DNA of 64,000 nucleotides from JBAYOE01 sp050950065 (lineage in GTDB: Bacteria; Spirochaetota; Spirochaetia; Sphaerochaetales; Sphaerochaetaceae), in contig JBMNGX010000002.1 in the NCBI GenBank assembly GCA_050950065.1, positions 248,001-312,000 of the forward strand. Reading direction: 5' to 3'. Positions within the stretch are counted from its first letter, which is position 1, and each line of letters begins with the position of its first letter. Shown here piece by piece: positions 16,576-24,382 of the stretch. The notes below the pieces were generated by a model. The model worked only from the letters and a program-made list of their open reading frames with translations, was not told where the DNA came from and ran no database searches. Position numbers and translations under genes: made by a program.

Positions 16576-17918
16576 GAGACTAAAGCGCCTTGAAAACCTA
16601 CAACACTTTTGCTTCCTTTAACAACAGAAGCATCGCTAGCACCTTTTAACTCATCTAAAAGTTCCTCTAAAGAGATTTCTCTTCCCTCTAAAGAGGTAAA
16701 ACCAATTTGTAGTTGTAAGGAGTCAATCATCTTTTTGTAAAGAGAGTCAGCTTTTACATAATCTATAAATGGGTGGATAGCGTAGATGCTATTTGTTCCA
16801 TCTTTATAATAAAAAGCACTACCAGCTAACGATTCTACAATTTTGTCAACATAGATATCTTCAGAGTCAAAAGAAATCTTTGAAACAGCTAAGTCGTGAT
16901 TAAACTCTTTAGCAGAGGCAAACTCCTCTTTAACTCTATTTTCAAAGTTATCTTCAATAACACCCAAGTACTTAGCATCTAATGTGGTATCAACAGAACT
17001 TTCAGCAACAGGTTCTAATAAAGAGGCAACAGCAGAGGTACTCTCTATTGGATAAGGATAAGAGGTAAATGGGACACTTCTAGATAACCTACGATAAATT
17101 TCACCATCTTCAACTACAACTGTAGTTTCTGGTCCAATGACAATTCTTTCAGGCTCTATTGGACGTGGAACAATAGGAGCTGGAGTCACTGCTACAGCAG
17201 CACCCATCATAATCTTCTCAGGCTCTATTGGACGTGGAACAATAGGAGCTGGAGTCACTGCTACAGCAGCACCCATCATAATCTTCTCAGGCTCTATTGG
17301 ACGTGGAACAATAGGAGCTGGAGTCACTGCAACAGCAGCACCCATCATAATCTTCTCAGGCTCTATTGGACGTGGAACAATAGGAGCTGGTGTTACTGCA
17401 ACAGCAGCACCCATCATAATCTTCTCAGGCTCTATTGGACGTGGAACAATAGGAGCTGGAGTTACTGCAACAGCAGCACCCATCATAATCTTTTCTGGTT
17501 CTATTGGACGTGGAACAACTGGAGCTTTGGTAACTGCAGGGGTAATAACTTTAGCAACAATCTCTTTTTCAATTGGTTCACTTGCTGCAGCTATTTCGTC
17601 TACAACTGTTTCATCTTTTTCAATAGGAAGAACATACAAAGGTGCAATAAATTTATCGACATCTATTGTATCATCTTCATCAATTCGATCGAAAGTGGGG
17701 GGAGGGTTAATAACCAAAGCTATTAACACTAAGGTAAAACCAATGGTGATGGGAAGAATGCGTATTAATATAAAATAGATTACTTCGTCTGCTACTTGAT
17801 AAAGGGGGAAAATCTTAAAAAGGAGTAAATAACTGACAGATGCTAACACAAGCATCGTTAAAGCAGCGGATAAAATCACAATTCCCACTGGATTTGATTG
17901 TTTTTGGTTGTCGCTCAA
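16572..17918 (-). CDS. Membrane protein with six proline-rich 23-residue repeats and a GGDEF-like C-terminal region
   Basis: The 448-residue product starts at a TTG with AGGAG 9 bases upstream. Two membrane helices (about 10-35 and 43-66) are followed by an acidic linker, then six tandem units built on APIVPRPIEPEKIMMGAAVAVTP, then a soluble C-terminal domain (about 310-448). That domain follows the spacing of a GGDEF domain: an early helix FASAKEFNHDLAVSKISFDS, a central hairpin where the GGDEF loop would be (FYYKDGTNSIYAIHPF), and a final ISLEELLDELKGASDASVV. The signature residues are absent, so it is unlikely to make cyclic di-GMP. The GGDEF likeness is my own pattern reading. Confidence 0.6.
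   Translation of the reverse strand: MSDNQKQSNPVGIVILSAALTMLVLASVSYLLLFKIFPLYQVADEVIYFILIRILPITIGFTLVLIALVINPPPTFDRIDEDDTIDVDKFIAPLYVLPIEKDETVVDEIAAASEPIEKEIVAKVITPAVTKAPVVPRPIEPEKIMMGAAVAVTPAPIVPRPIEPEKIMMGAAVAVTPAPIVPRPIEPEKIMMGAAVAVTPAPIVPRPIEPEKIMMGAAVAVTPAPIVPRPIEPEKIMMGAAVAVTPAPIVPRPIEPERIVIGPETTVVVEDGEIYRRLSRSVPFTSYPYPIESTSAVASLLEPVAESSVDTTLDAKYLGVIEDNFENRVKEEFASAKEFNHDLAVSKISFDSEDIYVDKIVESLAGSAFYYKDGTNSIYAIHPFIDYVKADSLYKKMIDSLQLQIGFTSLEGREISLEELLDELKGASDASVVKGSKSVVGFQGALVS
17151..17541. repeat. Six-copy 69-bp tandem repeat inside a coding sequence
   Basis: The block GGACGTGGAAC recurs at 17161, 17230, 17299, 17368, 17437 and 17506, an exact 69-base period (23 codons). Inner copies are nearly identical and differ mostly at synonymous positions such as GCTACAGCAGC against GCAACAGCAGC. 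The edge copies are more diverged. The unit length is a multiple of three, so copy-number change would keep the reading frame. Confidence 0.95.
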
Positions 17919-18010
17919 ACTTTTTGCTCCTGTGAACTAACGACTTGTCCTTTACAACGTCAGTTTCTAACACTATTATTTACAAAGTATTATAACGGTT
18001 CAATAACTAT

Positions 18011-18457
18011 ATGACAAGGAATTATATCACTATCTTTATCCTCACAATAGCACTTACGTACCCTTTATTCGAAGGAATTGTTGGTAAAAAGGGACTTTTA
18101 GTCAACTTTCAAACCGAAAAAGGGCTTGAAGTGCTAAAAGAGGAGGTCGACCAACTCAAAGACCAACTGACTCAATTGGAGAATAAGTTATCTAAAATTA
18201 ATCAACGTGAGGTAATTTTAGAAGATGCTAGGCTTTTAGGATATGCACTAGCAAATGAGACTACTTACTATTTTATTGATGATATTGAGGAAGTTTCACT
18301 AGAAGATCAACCAATTATTGAACAAAAAGTAGTCTTTTTCAAAGGTTTTTCTCCTTTGGTAAATCTTGGTTTTTCTTTTATCGTTGCAATACTAGTTATC
18401 TTAATTTCTCTTATCTTTAGAAAGAGAAAAACTAAAGAAAAAGTGAGATATTTTTAA
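18011..18457 (+). CDS. FtsB/DivIC-like divisome protein with an extra C-terminal membrane helix
   Basis: The 148-residue product has an N-terminal membrane helix (residues 5-24) and then a heptad coiled coil (about 38-68, EVDQLKDQLTQLENKLSKIN). The stretch REVILEDARLLGYALANETTYY follows, matching the septum-initiator pattern in which a coiled coil is followed by a short region ending near ARxLGYxxxxE. A second hydrophobic helix at about 118-136 and a basic tail are not part of classic FtsB, which is a single-pass protein. There is no clear Shine-Dalgarno sequence. The stop overlaps the tsaC start by one base. Confidence 0.65.
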   Translation: MTRNYITIFILTIALTYPLFEGIVGKKGLLVNFQTEKGLEVLKEEVDQLKDQLTQLENKLSKINQREVILEDARLLGYALANETTYYFIDDIEEVSLEDQPIIEQKVVFFKGFSPLVNLGFSFIVAILVILISLIFRKRKTKEKVRYF

Positions 18458-19017
18458 TGGCTATTTTGGTAAATATTGAAGATTCTAATGTTTGTGATTT
18501 AATTGTAAAAACATTGTTAGCTGATAAATTAGTTATAATGCCATGTGACACTATCTATGGAATAATTGGCTTAGCCCCCTCAACAAAATATAAACTTGAA
18601 TTTCTTAAAGGGCGTAATCAAGATAAGAAGTTTATTGAATTTGTCACTAAAGAGTTGGCTCAAATAATTAGCAAAACAAAAATAGAGCAAAAAATATTAG
18701 ATTTGTGGCCTGCACCTTTAACAGTCATAGTAAATGACCATTTAGGACAAAGTAGAGGTATTAGGGTCCCTAATGACCCTCTAATATTAAAGATTTTAGA
18801 AAAAGTTGATAAAAGTATCTACACAACATCGGTAAATATAACAGGAGAAAAGTTTTTAAACGACTTTGATAAAATAGTTGATCTGTTTTGCGATAAGGTT
18901 GATTTAATAGTTGAAGGAACTATTTCTCAAGATAACAAACCTTCAACTATAGTCGATTTGACACAAAGTCCTTACAAAGTTCTTAGAGAGGGAGCAGTAG
19001 ATTTTTCTTCTATTTGA
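18457..19017 (+). CDS. tsaC: L-threonylcarbamoyladenylate synthase (Sua5/YrdC/TsaC family)
   Basis: A 186-residue YrdC-domain protein. KLVIMPCDTIYGIIGLA is the typical PTDTVYGL-type motif. Further family segments are FLKGRNQDKKF (KxR motif), LWPAPLTVIV, RVPNDP and TTSVNITGE, ending with STIVDL and VLREGAV. The enzyme makes threonylcarbamoyl-AMP for the t6A37 modification of ANN-decoding tRNAs, with TsaB/D/E supplied elsewhere. At 186 residues it has the short TsaC form without the Sua5 C-terminal domain. Its 3' end overlaps the convergent DUF1015 gene by 8 bases. Confidence 0.9.
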   Translation: MAILVNIEDSNVCDLIVKTLLADKLVIMPCDTIYGIIGLAPSTKYKLEFLKGRNQDKKFIEFVTKELAQIISKTKIEQKILDLWPAPLTVIVNDHLGQSRGIRVPNDPLILKILEKVDKSIYTTSVNITGEKFLNDFDKIVDLFCDKVDLIVEGTISQDNKPSTIVDLTQSPYKVLREGAVDFSSI

Positions 19018-20323
19018 TTCTTCTTGCTTCGATATAAAAACGTTTTTCGTGTGCTTCACCCATTGAGAAGGTTTTTCTAGGTAGAGCTCCATCTCTTTTA
19101 ATGGTATCAAAGAAGTTGTGTTTATCAATTGCAGGTAAAAATAGGCCAATGTTCCCTTTTTGTACTCCTAGAGCCTCAGTTACATCTTCGCCATGGATGT
19201 AATCAACACTAACACCCTCTTTAATCAAACTATCTAAGGTTAATTGTAAAGTTCCTGCAGTTGAAAAAGCTTTAGGATTATCTAGGCGAATCACTTTTAG
19301 CCCCTCGCTGTCGATATACCCAAATTTTTGTCTGCTGTTTTCTTTCTCTTCAATATCTTTTAAAACATTTTCAATTGAGGAGTAGGGCTCTATGTGGTAT
19401 TGCTCACAATACTTACCAAGGTGTTCTAAAAAGCGCTCTCTTTCTAAGTTAAACATAACCCTATGAATAGGTTCAAAGACCAAACCAGGGTCAAAGATGT
19501 TCATAACTTCAGCTAAAGCGTAACGAGCTGGATGATTTTCCATCTCATCGTCTGTTAAATTCTTTTTAATATCTTCCCAACAAGATTTAGCTGTAGCTAA
19601 GGAGTGATTACCATCACCCATTGCAAATAATATTGGGTTTTTAGGATCTAGCGAGCTACTTAGCTTTTCAAAAGCAGTGGCTATTTGATCAAACAATTTA
19701 GAATCATCAATTTTATAACCACTAATAGTTCCCCCATTTTCCATTAACTCAGTCTCATAAACTTTAGTTAACGTTGAGTGAATAGTAATAAGAGGCCCTA
19801 ATACCGAGTGGTACTCATCGTTTATTAAAACAATAATGTGAGGTAGTTCAAACTCAACTCCCTCTCTAATTAGCTTTCTTGGGGGAATTCGATCTAAAAT
19901 CGTTCCCTCAGTAGCTCTAATAGGGGAGCGAGAGCTAACTGAATAATCATATTTTTCTAAATCTAAAGAGACCATGAGGCCCCATCGACCAGGACCTTTA
20001 GGAGTAGTTCTATGAACTAAGAAGAAGTTTTGTTTATACTCATCAAAAAGCTTATCATGACTATAATTAATCATTGATTGGTGAATTGATTCAATTCTTT
20101 GTTCTAAATTTTCACGCTCTAAATAAACTTCAGGAAGGATTAAACGTAAAGATGAGCTTTCATCTCCAACAAACTTTTCAACACGCTGCCAATAATCGAG
20201 TTCAGAAGTGTATTGGTCACAAGCGACAACAGCCCATTTTTTTAAGTCAATCTCTTTTTTAGGAAGGAGAATATCGGGAATTCCAATGCCCAGTGCCTTC
20301 ATCCTCTCTTTCGCGCCATCCAT
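19010..20323 (-). CDS. DUF1015 family protein
   Basis: The 437-residue product has the DUF1015 features ALGIGIPDILLPKKEIDLKKWAVVACDQ at the start (with the family's CDQYTSE), RGTT-like TEGTILDRIPPR in the middle, FAMGDGNHSLATAK (a GDGNHR-type motif) and VDYIHGED near the end. Full family length is about 410-450 residues. The family is widespread in spirochaetes and clostridia; its activity is not settled, so none is claimed. The gene stands alone on the minus strand, with a weak ribosome-binding site. The convergent overlap with tsaC leaves no separate terminator. Confidence 0.85.
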   Translation of the reverse strand: MDGAKERMKALGIGIPDILLPKKEIDLKKWAVVACDQYTSELDYWQRVEKFVGDESSSLRLILPEVYLERENLEQRIESIHQSMINYSHDKLFDEYKQNFFLVHRTTPKGPGRWGLMVSLDLEKYDYSVSSRSPIRATEGTILDRIPPRKLIREGVEFELPHIIVLINDEYHSVLGPLITIHSTLTKVYETELMENGGTISGYKIDDSKLFDQIATAFEKLSSSLDPKNPILFAMGDGNHSLATAKSCWEDIKKNLTDDEMENHPARYALAEVMNIFDPGLVFEPIHRVMFNLERERFLEHLGKYCEQYHIEPYSSIENVLKDIEEKENSRQKFGYIDSEGLKVIRLDNPKAFSTAGTLQLTLDSLIKEGVSVDYIHGEDVTEALGVQKGNIGLFLPAIDKHNFFDTIKRDGALPRKTFSMGEAHEKRFYIEARRIK

Positions 20324-20417
20324 CTAAACAATTACCCCTAACCAATGTTTGAAAATGAGGATAACAGAAATAGTAATCTCTTACCAGTAACTAGAGCTCC
20401 TACAAATTAAAAAGGTG

Positions 20418-20426
20418 TGTTATACT
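20418..20426 (+). promoter_or_regulatory. Extended -10 promoter, possibly giving a leaderless transcript
   Basis: TGTTATACT (20418-20426) is an extended -10 element. The ATG at 20433 lies 6 bases beyond it, about where transcription should start. There is no Shine-Dalgarno sequence before that ATG and no good -35. A leaderless message for the following gene is therefore plausible but unproven. Confidence 0.4.
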
Positions 20427-20432
20427 ACGCCA

Positions 20433-20756
20433 ATGGTAAAATTAGAGAGATTTCTAGCAACTTCAAACAAAATTCAATCCTTGTTAATACACCTTTTTTT
20501 CTCTCTTTTGCCCTTAGTGTTACTTCAACTAATTTGGCCAGTTAATAACTACTATTTAACTGTAATCAATCTTTTACTAAACTTCGTAGCCTCCTTAATT
20601 TACCTCTATGCAATTGTTTATATGGTAATTGCCTTTTTTGCCTCTATGAATAAAGAGATTTTTAAGTGGGCTTTGAAAGTAATAATTGTTTTAGTTATCC
20701 ACTTGGCACTATTAATTTACCAAAACATGGTAACTGGGTTCTCTATTAAGTTTTAA
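20433..20756 (+). CDS. Small membrane protein of unknown function
   Basis: The 107-residue product starts at ATG 20433; a GTG six codons upstream lies inside the probable promoter and is less likely. Three hydrophobic segments are visible, at about 15-37, 44-70 and 78-98, with a few charged residues between them. I do not recognise a family. It is followed 12 bases later by chorismate mutase, and the two may be co-transcribed. Confidence 0.6.
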   Translation: MVKLERFLATSNKIQSLLIHLFFSLLPLVLLQLIWPVNNYYLTVINLLLNFVASLIYLYAIVYMVIAFFASMNKEIFKWALKVIIVLVIHLALLIYQNMVTGFSIKF

Positions 20757-20768
20757 AAGGAATATTTT

Positions 20769-21131
20769 ATGGATAAAAGAGTTTGGGCTGTTAGAGGTGC
20801 TATTCAAATAGAATCAGATCAACCAATTTTTATTAAAGAGGGGACAGTAAATCTTTTTAATACCCTTTTAAAAGAGAACTCTTTGAATTTAGAAGATTTG
20901 ATTTCAATTCAATTTACCATTACCGATGATTTAATATCATTAAACCCAGCTACTGCCCTTAGAGCAGATAACCCCCAATTAGAAGTGCCTCTGTTTTGTA
21001 TGCAAGAGCCTAAAATAGAGGGCTCTTTTAAGAAAATGGTTCGAATTATGGTTTATGTTTATCATAAAAATAATTTCAAAGCTAAACATATCTATTTAGG
21101 GGAAGCAAAGAAACTTAGACCCGATTTATAA
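20769..21131 (+). CDS. aroH: Chorismate mutase, AroH type
   Basis: The 120-residue product has the trimeric alpha/beta-barrel AroH fold of Bacillus subtilis. Recognisable segments are VRGAIQIESD at the start, FTITDDL and NPATALRA in the middle, and the active-site stretch CMQEPKIEGSFKKMVRIMV. The C-terminus HIYLGEAKKLRPDL matches the family ending almost residue for residue. It converts chorismate to prephenate for phenylalanine and tyrosine synthesis. An AAGGAA lies a few bases before the ATG. The other aromatic pathway genes are not in this window. Confidence 0.92.
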   Translation: MDKRVWAVRGAIQIESDQPIFIKEGTVNLFNTLLKENSLNLEDLISIQFTITDDLISLNPATALRADNPQLEVPLFCMQEPKIEGSFKKMVRIMVYVYHKNNFKAKHIYLGEAKKLRPDL

Positions 21132-21139
21132 AAGTTTAA

Positions 21140-21167
21140 TTGACACCTTGTGGCAATTGTGTATTAT
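21140..21167 (+). promoter_or_regulatory. Strong sigma-70 promoter for the TPR gene
   Basis: A perfect -35 TTGACA (21140-21145) and TATTAT (21162-21167) are separated by 16 bases. The next gene starts at 21190 with AAGGAG in front of it. Confidence 0.8.
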
Positions 21168-21189
21168 TTAACTATTCAAGGAGTCAACT

Positions 21190-22113
21190 ATGGTTAATAA
21201 AACAAAACTAATTTCTGCTTTTATTTTAATAACACTATTAATAACACCACTTTTTGCAAATCAACAACTATATAATCAACTCGATTCACTTTATTGGGGT
21301 GATAAGTACGAAGATGTTGTCTCATTGATAGAAAGTGAACTAAATAAGGGTGTTAGTGGAGAAGTTAAGGCTCAACTATTGTGGCGCTTATCTAGAGCAA
21401 CCTTAGCAATTGGAGATGAATTAAAAGAGCAAGGGGCCTCAAAAGATCTTTTATTTGAGACCTTTGAAAAAGGGGAGTCGTATGCACAAGACTCTATTGA
21501 TGAATATCCACTAGCAATGGGGTATGTTTACCACGCTTCTAACATTGGACGTTGGGGAGAGACTAAAGGGCCATTAAACTCCCTTTCTAAAGCTAAGCCA
21601 ATGAGAGATGATTTTATCCATGTTATTGATGAAATGGGCGTTACAGATGAGACAATCAGCTGGTACGTTTTAGGACAACTCTATTTTAAACTTCCAGGAT
21701 GGCCTATAAGTTTTGGAGATTTAGATACAGCTATAAGTTACACTCGTAAAGCAATTGATGCAATTCCAACTGAGAATTTATACCATGGTCACTTTAAAGC
21801 TTTAGCTGAGATGTTATACAAAAGGGATTTAACAGCTAAAAAGAGAGTTACCTCAATTAATAACATTAAAAATAAGTGGGATAAAGAAAAAGGGTCAGTG
21901 TTAGATCAACACGCTTATTACGAGGGTGCAAATGGAGCTCAAGCAAAACCGTTCTACTCACCAGTGAGTTTAGGGCAAATGAGCGATCGCCAAGAGGCTG
22001 TTATGCTTCTTAAATATGCCTTAGCAAAATATGACATTTGGCCATTTCATAGTCGAGCAGATAAGAGAATGTACCAAACTATTGAAAATTTGTTGAAAGA
22101 ATGGGGATATTAG
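21190..22113 (+). CDS. Secreted TPR-type helical-repeat protein
   Basis: The 307-residue product has a signal peptide ending near TPLFANQ (cleavage about residue 24), then helical repeats. The pattern QLDSLYWGDKYEDVVSLIE, LLWRLSRATLAIGD and GYVYHASNIGRWGE, followed by ISWYVLGQLYFKLP, resembles the tetratricopeptide proteins related to the eukaryotic regulator-of-microtubule-dynamics family, which occur in several bacteria with outer membranes. The function is unknown and probably periplasmic scaffolding or binding. It has its own promoter and a good AAGGAG ribosome-binding site. The promoter of tRNA-Thr begins just after its stop. Confidence 0.75.
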   Translation: MVNKTKLISAFILITLLITPLFANQQLYNQLDSLYWGDKYEDVVSLIESELNKGVSGEVKAQLLWRLSRATLAIGDELKEQGASKDLLFETFEKGESYAQDSIDEYPLAMGYVYHASNIGRWGETKGPLNSLSKAKPMRDDFIHVIDEMGVTDETISWYVLGQLYFKLPGWPISFGDLDTAISYTRKAIDAIPTENLYHGHFKALAEMLYKRDLTAKKRVTSINNIKNKWDKEKGSVLDQHAYYEGANGAQAKPFYSPVSLGQMSDRQEAVMLLKYALAKYDIWPFHSRADKRMYQTIENLLKEWGY

Positions 22114-22115
22114 CC

Positions 22116-22144
22116 TTGACCAAACAGCAAATATTTTTTATTCT
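22116..22144 (+). promoter_or_regulatory. Promoter of tRNA-Thr
   Basis: TTGACC (22116-22121) and TATTCT (22139-22144) are separated by 17 bases. Predicted initiation near 22151 lies about 5 bases before the mature tRNA 5' end. Confidence 0.7.
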
Positions 22145-22155
22145 GGGTCCCGAAA

Positions 22156-22228
22156 GCCACCTTAGCTCAGCTGGCCAGAGCACGTGACTTGTAATCTCGG
22201 GGTCGTCAGTTCGAATCTGACAGGTGGC
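22156..22228 (+). tRNA. tRNA-Thr (anticodon TGT)
   Basis: A 73-base cloverleaf. The acceptor pairs GCCACCT with AGGTGGC, the D stem is GCTC/GAGC, the anticodon loop CTTGTAA gives TGT (reads ACA), and the T arm is GTCAG-TTCGAAT-CTGAC. The anticodon stem CGTGA/TCTCG has one T-T mismatch in the middle. CCA is not encoded. Confidence 0.93.
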
Positions 22229-22254
22229 TTAAGCTGAAACACATGCAGCTGTGT

Positions 22255-22290
22255 CCTACCCCCTTCGGGGGGTAGGGCATTTTATTTATT
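22255..22290 (+). terminator. Intrinsic terminator after tRNA-Thr
   Basis: A perfect 9-bp stem CCTACCCCC/GGGGGTAGG closes on a TTCG tetraloop and is followed by GCATTTTATTTATT. The T-rich tract is on the plus strand only, so it ends the tRNA transcript and not mgtE. Confidence 0.88.
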
Positions 22291-22294
22291 CCTT

Positions 22295-23659
22295 TTACAA
22301 TCCTAAAATAATAGTTACAGAGGCGAAATAGATTAGTAAACCTGTGATATCAACTATAGTTGTAATCGCTGGCGATGCTACTACTGCTGGGTCCATTTTC
22401 AACTTTGAAACAATTAAAGGTAAAGCTGCTCCAACAATTGTGGATGAAATAACTTGTAATGAGAGGGCAATTGCAATTGCAAAAGCAATATCAACTAATA
22501 AGTATTCAGATGGAATTATAGTTCCACGACTCATCAACATAACTCTACTAAAAGCTATGAAAGCAATGACAATAGCAGTTAAAAAGCTAACTTGAAACTC
22601 TTTCCATAAAACCTTTAATAAATCAGAGCCTTCAATATCTCCTATAGCCAACGATCTAATCACTATGGTAGCAGCTTGGCTCCCTGTATTTCCCCCTGTG
22701 TCCATTAGCATTGGTAAATACAAGGCTAAAATCATAAATTGACTTAAAGTATCTTCGTAGCGGTGTAAAACTACTCCAGATAATAATCCAACAAAAGCTA
22801 ATATAACTACCCAAACAATTCTGTTAGAGAAGTGACGAAACACTGAAATAGAAAAGTAACTCTCATCTGTGTGACTACCACTAATAGCCATGAACTTTTC
22901 CATATCCTCTGTATACTCAGATTCCATCGCGTCAAAAGCATCGTCGTAGGTAATTATTCCAACTAAACTCTCTTGTTCATCAACTACAGGAAGTGAGATT
23001 ATGTCGTACTTACTAATTTTTTTAACAGCTGATTCTCGTGAATCGCTGGTAACAGCGTAAATTAAATCGCTAGTCATTAAATCTTTAACAAGTTGGTTAG
23101 GAGAAGAGAGAATTAAATCCTTTAATGTTATTGAACCAATTAGTTTGTTTTGTAAATCAACAACGTAGATGTCATAAGGGGTCTCAATTTCTTTAGCAAT
23201 GCGCCTGACATAGTCAATTGTTTGTTCAGCACTCATATCGTCAGTGACATACAAAAACTTACTGGTCATAATTGATCCAGCAGTTTTCTCTTTATAAGAA
23301 GAGAGTTCTTGAATGTCGTTACGAACCTTCTCACTTAACATAGCAAGTACGTCCTGACTCTCCTCTTTAGGAAGAAGTTTAATTAAGGCAACCCGATCGT
23401 CGTGGTACATATTTGTTATGAGGTTGGTTTTTTCTGAGTGACTCATCGTCAAAAAAATCTCAAGTTGATCCTCATCTTCAAAGTGGCTAAAAACATCTGC
23501 TTTAACCAACGGAGGCAACATGTTTAATATTTTGACTAAAGCAGGTTTTTCATACTCAATTAAAATATCTGCTATAGTTGCTGGGTGTAGTGAGCGAGCC
23601 TTAAATCTTAGAAGGCGTGGGTTCTCTCTAATTGCTTGTTTTAGTTCTTGATGGTCCAT
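22295..23659 (-). CDS. mgtE: Magnesium transporter MgtE
   Basis: The 454-residue product has the full MgtE order: a helical N domain (about 1-130), two CBS domains (about 135-255; TAGSIMTSKFLYV, VKDLMTSDLIYAV) and a five-helix membrane domain (about 275-454). The pore signature YLPMLMDTGGNTGSQAAT is intact. MgtE is a homodimeric Mg2+ channel gated by Mg2+ binding to its cytosolic domains. An AGGGAGAGG ribosome-binding site precedes the ATG. I see no M-box-like leader: only about 30 bases separate the likely promoter from the start codon. Confidence 0.95.
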   Translation of the reverse strand: MDHQELKQAIRENPRLLRFKARSLHPATIADILIEYEKPALVKILNMLPPLVKADVFSHFEDEDQLEIFLTMSHSEKTNLITNMYHDDRVALIKLLPKEESQDVLAMLSEKVRNDIQELSSYKEKTAGSIMTSKFLYVTDDMSAEQTIDYVRRIAKEIETPYDIYVVDLQNKLIGSITLKDLILSSPNQLVKDLMTSDLIYAVTSDSRESAVKKISKYDIISLPVVDEQESLVGIITYDDAFDAMESEYTEDMEKFMAISGSHTDESYFSISVFRHFSNRIVWVVILAFVGLLSGVVLHRYEDTLSQFMILALYLPMLMDTGGNTGSQAATIVIRSLAIGDIEGSDLLKVLWKEFQVSFLTAIVIAFIAFSRVMLMSRGTIIPSEYLLVDIAFAIAIALSLQVISSTIVGAALPLIVSKLKMDPAVVASPAITTIVDITGLLIYFASVTIILGL

Positions 23660-23692
23660 AACACCTCTCCCTTACGATTCTCTAAATAGTAC

Positions 23693-23719
23693 ATTATAAA
23701 ATTACTTTTTTCCATGCAA
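23693..23719 (-). promoter_or_regulatory. Probable mgtE promoter
   Basis: On the minus strand, TTGCAT (23714-23719) and a perfect TATAAT (23693-23698) are 15 bases apart. TAATGT two bases on would give a 17-base spacer. The short spacer makes the exact pairing uncertain. Confidence 0.45.
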
Positions 23720-23736
23720 CAGGGGCAAAAGAGTGC

Positions 23737-23765
23737 TTGACACTATTATGTCTTTTAGCTAAGGT
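23737..23765 (+). promoter_or_regulatory. Probable promoter of tRNA-Tyr
   Basis: A perfect TTGACA (23737-23742) is followed after 17 bases by TAAGGT, a weak -10 (23760-23765). The tRNA begins 18 bases further on. Confidence 0.5.
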
Positions 23766-23782
23766 GACAAAGTCATCAGAAA

Positions 23783-23864
23783 GGGGAGGTTCCCGAGCGG
23801 TCAAAGGGGGCAGACTGTAAATCTGTTGGCTAAGCCTTCGAAGGTTCGAATCCTTCTCTCCCCA
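23783..23864 (+). tRNA. tRNA-Tyr (anticodon GTA)
   Basis: An 82-base tRNA with a long variable arm. The acceptor pairs GGGGAGG with TCTCCCC and ends in discriminator A. The anticodon stem-loop GCAGA-CTGTAAA-TCTGT gives GTA. The variable arm around TTGGCTAAGCCTTCG and the T loop TTCGAAT are clear. CCA is not encoded. Confidence 0.93.
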
Positions 23865-23868
23865 TCGC

Positions 23869-23899
23869 AGGTCTTCTCTTTGAGTAAGACCTTTTTTCT
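23869..23899 (+). terminator. Intrinsic terminator after tRNA-Tyr
   Basis: AGGTCTT (23869-23875) pairs with AAGACCT (23886-23892) around a 10-base loop and runs into a T tract. It lies between tRNA-Tyr and the next gene, whose TTG start is 17 bases downstream. Confidence 0.82.
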
Positions 23900-23915
23900 T
23901 TTCAAGGGGGCGCAA

Positions 23916-24371
23916 TTGAGCTTATTTTACGACAAAGGGTTGCGTTTTACCTGCCAAAGTGGTTGTCGTTACTGCTGTGCAGTAGAACCTGGTTTTGTAT
24001 TTTTATCTTATTCTGACATCGAAAAGTTGATTAAACATTTACAAATCTCATCAAAACAGTTTTTAGAAGAGTACTGTCGTAAAGTACCTTTCGGATCTTT
24101 TGATTATGTTAGTTTGAACGAAAGGCCTAACCACGACTGTATATTTTTAAATGAGAAGGGGTGTTCTGTTTATCAAGCACGCCCTGTCCAGTGTTTAACT
24201 TACCCATTTTGGGCCACTGTGTTAGACTCCAAAAAGAGTTGGGAAGAGGAGAAAAAGTGGTGTCCAGGAATTGATGTGGGTACTTTACACACAAAAAAGG
24301 AGATTGAGAACTATTTAGAAATGCGTAGAGGTGTTGAACCTGCTATTTGGGATAAAGTTCTCAACTTTTAA
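23916..24371 (+). CDS. YkgJ family cysteine-cluster protein
   Basis: The product has 151 residues. I chose the TTG at 23916 because AAGGGGG ends 5 bases upstream; any longer reading would run back through the terminator and tRNA-Tyr. The protein begins with FTCQSGCRYCCAVEPGFVFLS, the CxxxCxxCC cluster of the YkgJ/UPF0153 family, and continues with CIFLNEKGCSVYQARPVQC, a second family cysteine set. The family is thought to bind zinc or an iron-sulfur cluster; its role is not established. It is followed 11 bases later by dnaG and lies upstream of the dnaG-rpoD run. Confidence 0.85.
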   Translation: MSLFYDKGLRFTCQSGCRYCCAVEPGFVFLSYSDIEKLIKHLQISSKQFLEEYCRKVPFGSFDYVSLNERPNHDCIFLNEKGCSVYQARPVQCLTYPFWATVLDSKKSWEEEKKWCPGIDVGTLHTKKEIENYLEMRRGVEPAIWDKVLNF

Positions 24372-24382
24372 AGTATTTATTT

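Noticed and set aside
17137..17778. A 213-codon open frame on the plus strand across the tandem repeat, coding for a repeated GSIGRGTIGAG pattern
   Set aside because: It is the antisense image of the repeat array. The 69-bp period is a multiple of three, so an open antisense frame in one copy stays open in all. There is no ribosome-binding site, and the minus-strand gene has proper membrane and domain structure.
23660..23720. A possible magnesium-sensing M-box riboswitch before mgtE
   Set aside because: Only about 30 bases separate the likely -10 from the start codon, far too few for an M-box, and no matching conserved sequence is seen.
23694..23915. A minus-strand open frame of 73 codons across tRNA-Tyr, and a plus-strand extension of the YkgJ-type gene through the same tRNA
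   Set aside because: Both run through a clear tRNA and its terminator. The plus-strand gene has a good ribosome-binding site and TTG start downstream of the terminator.
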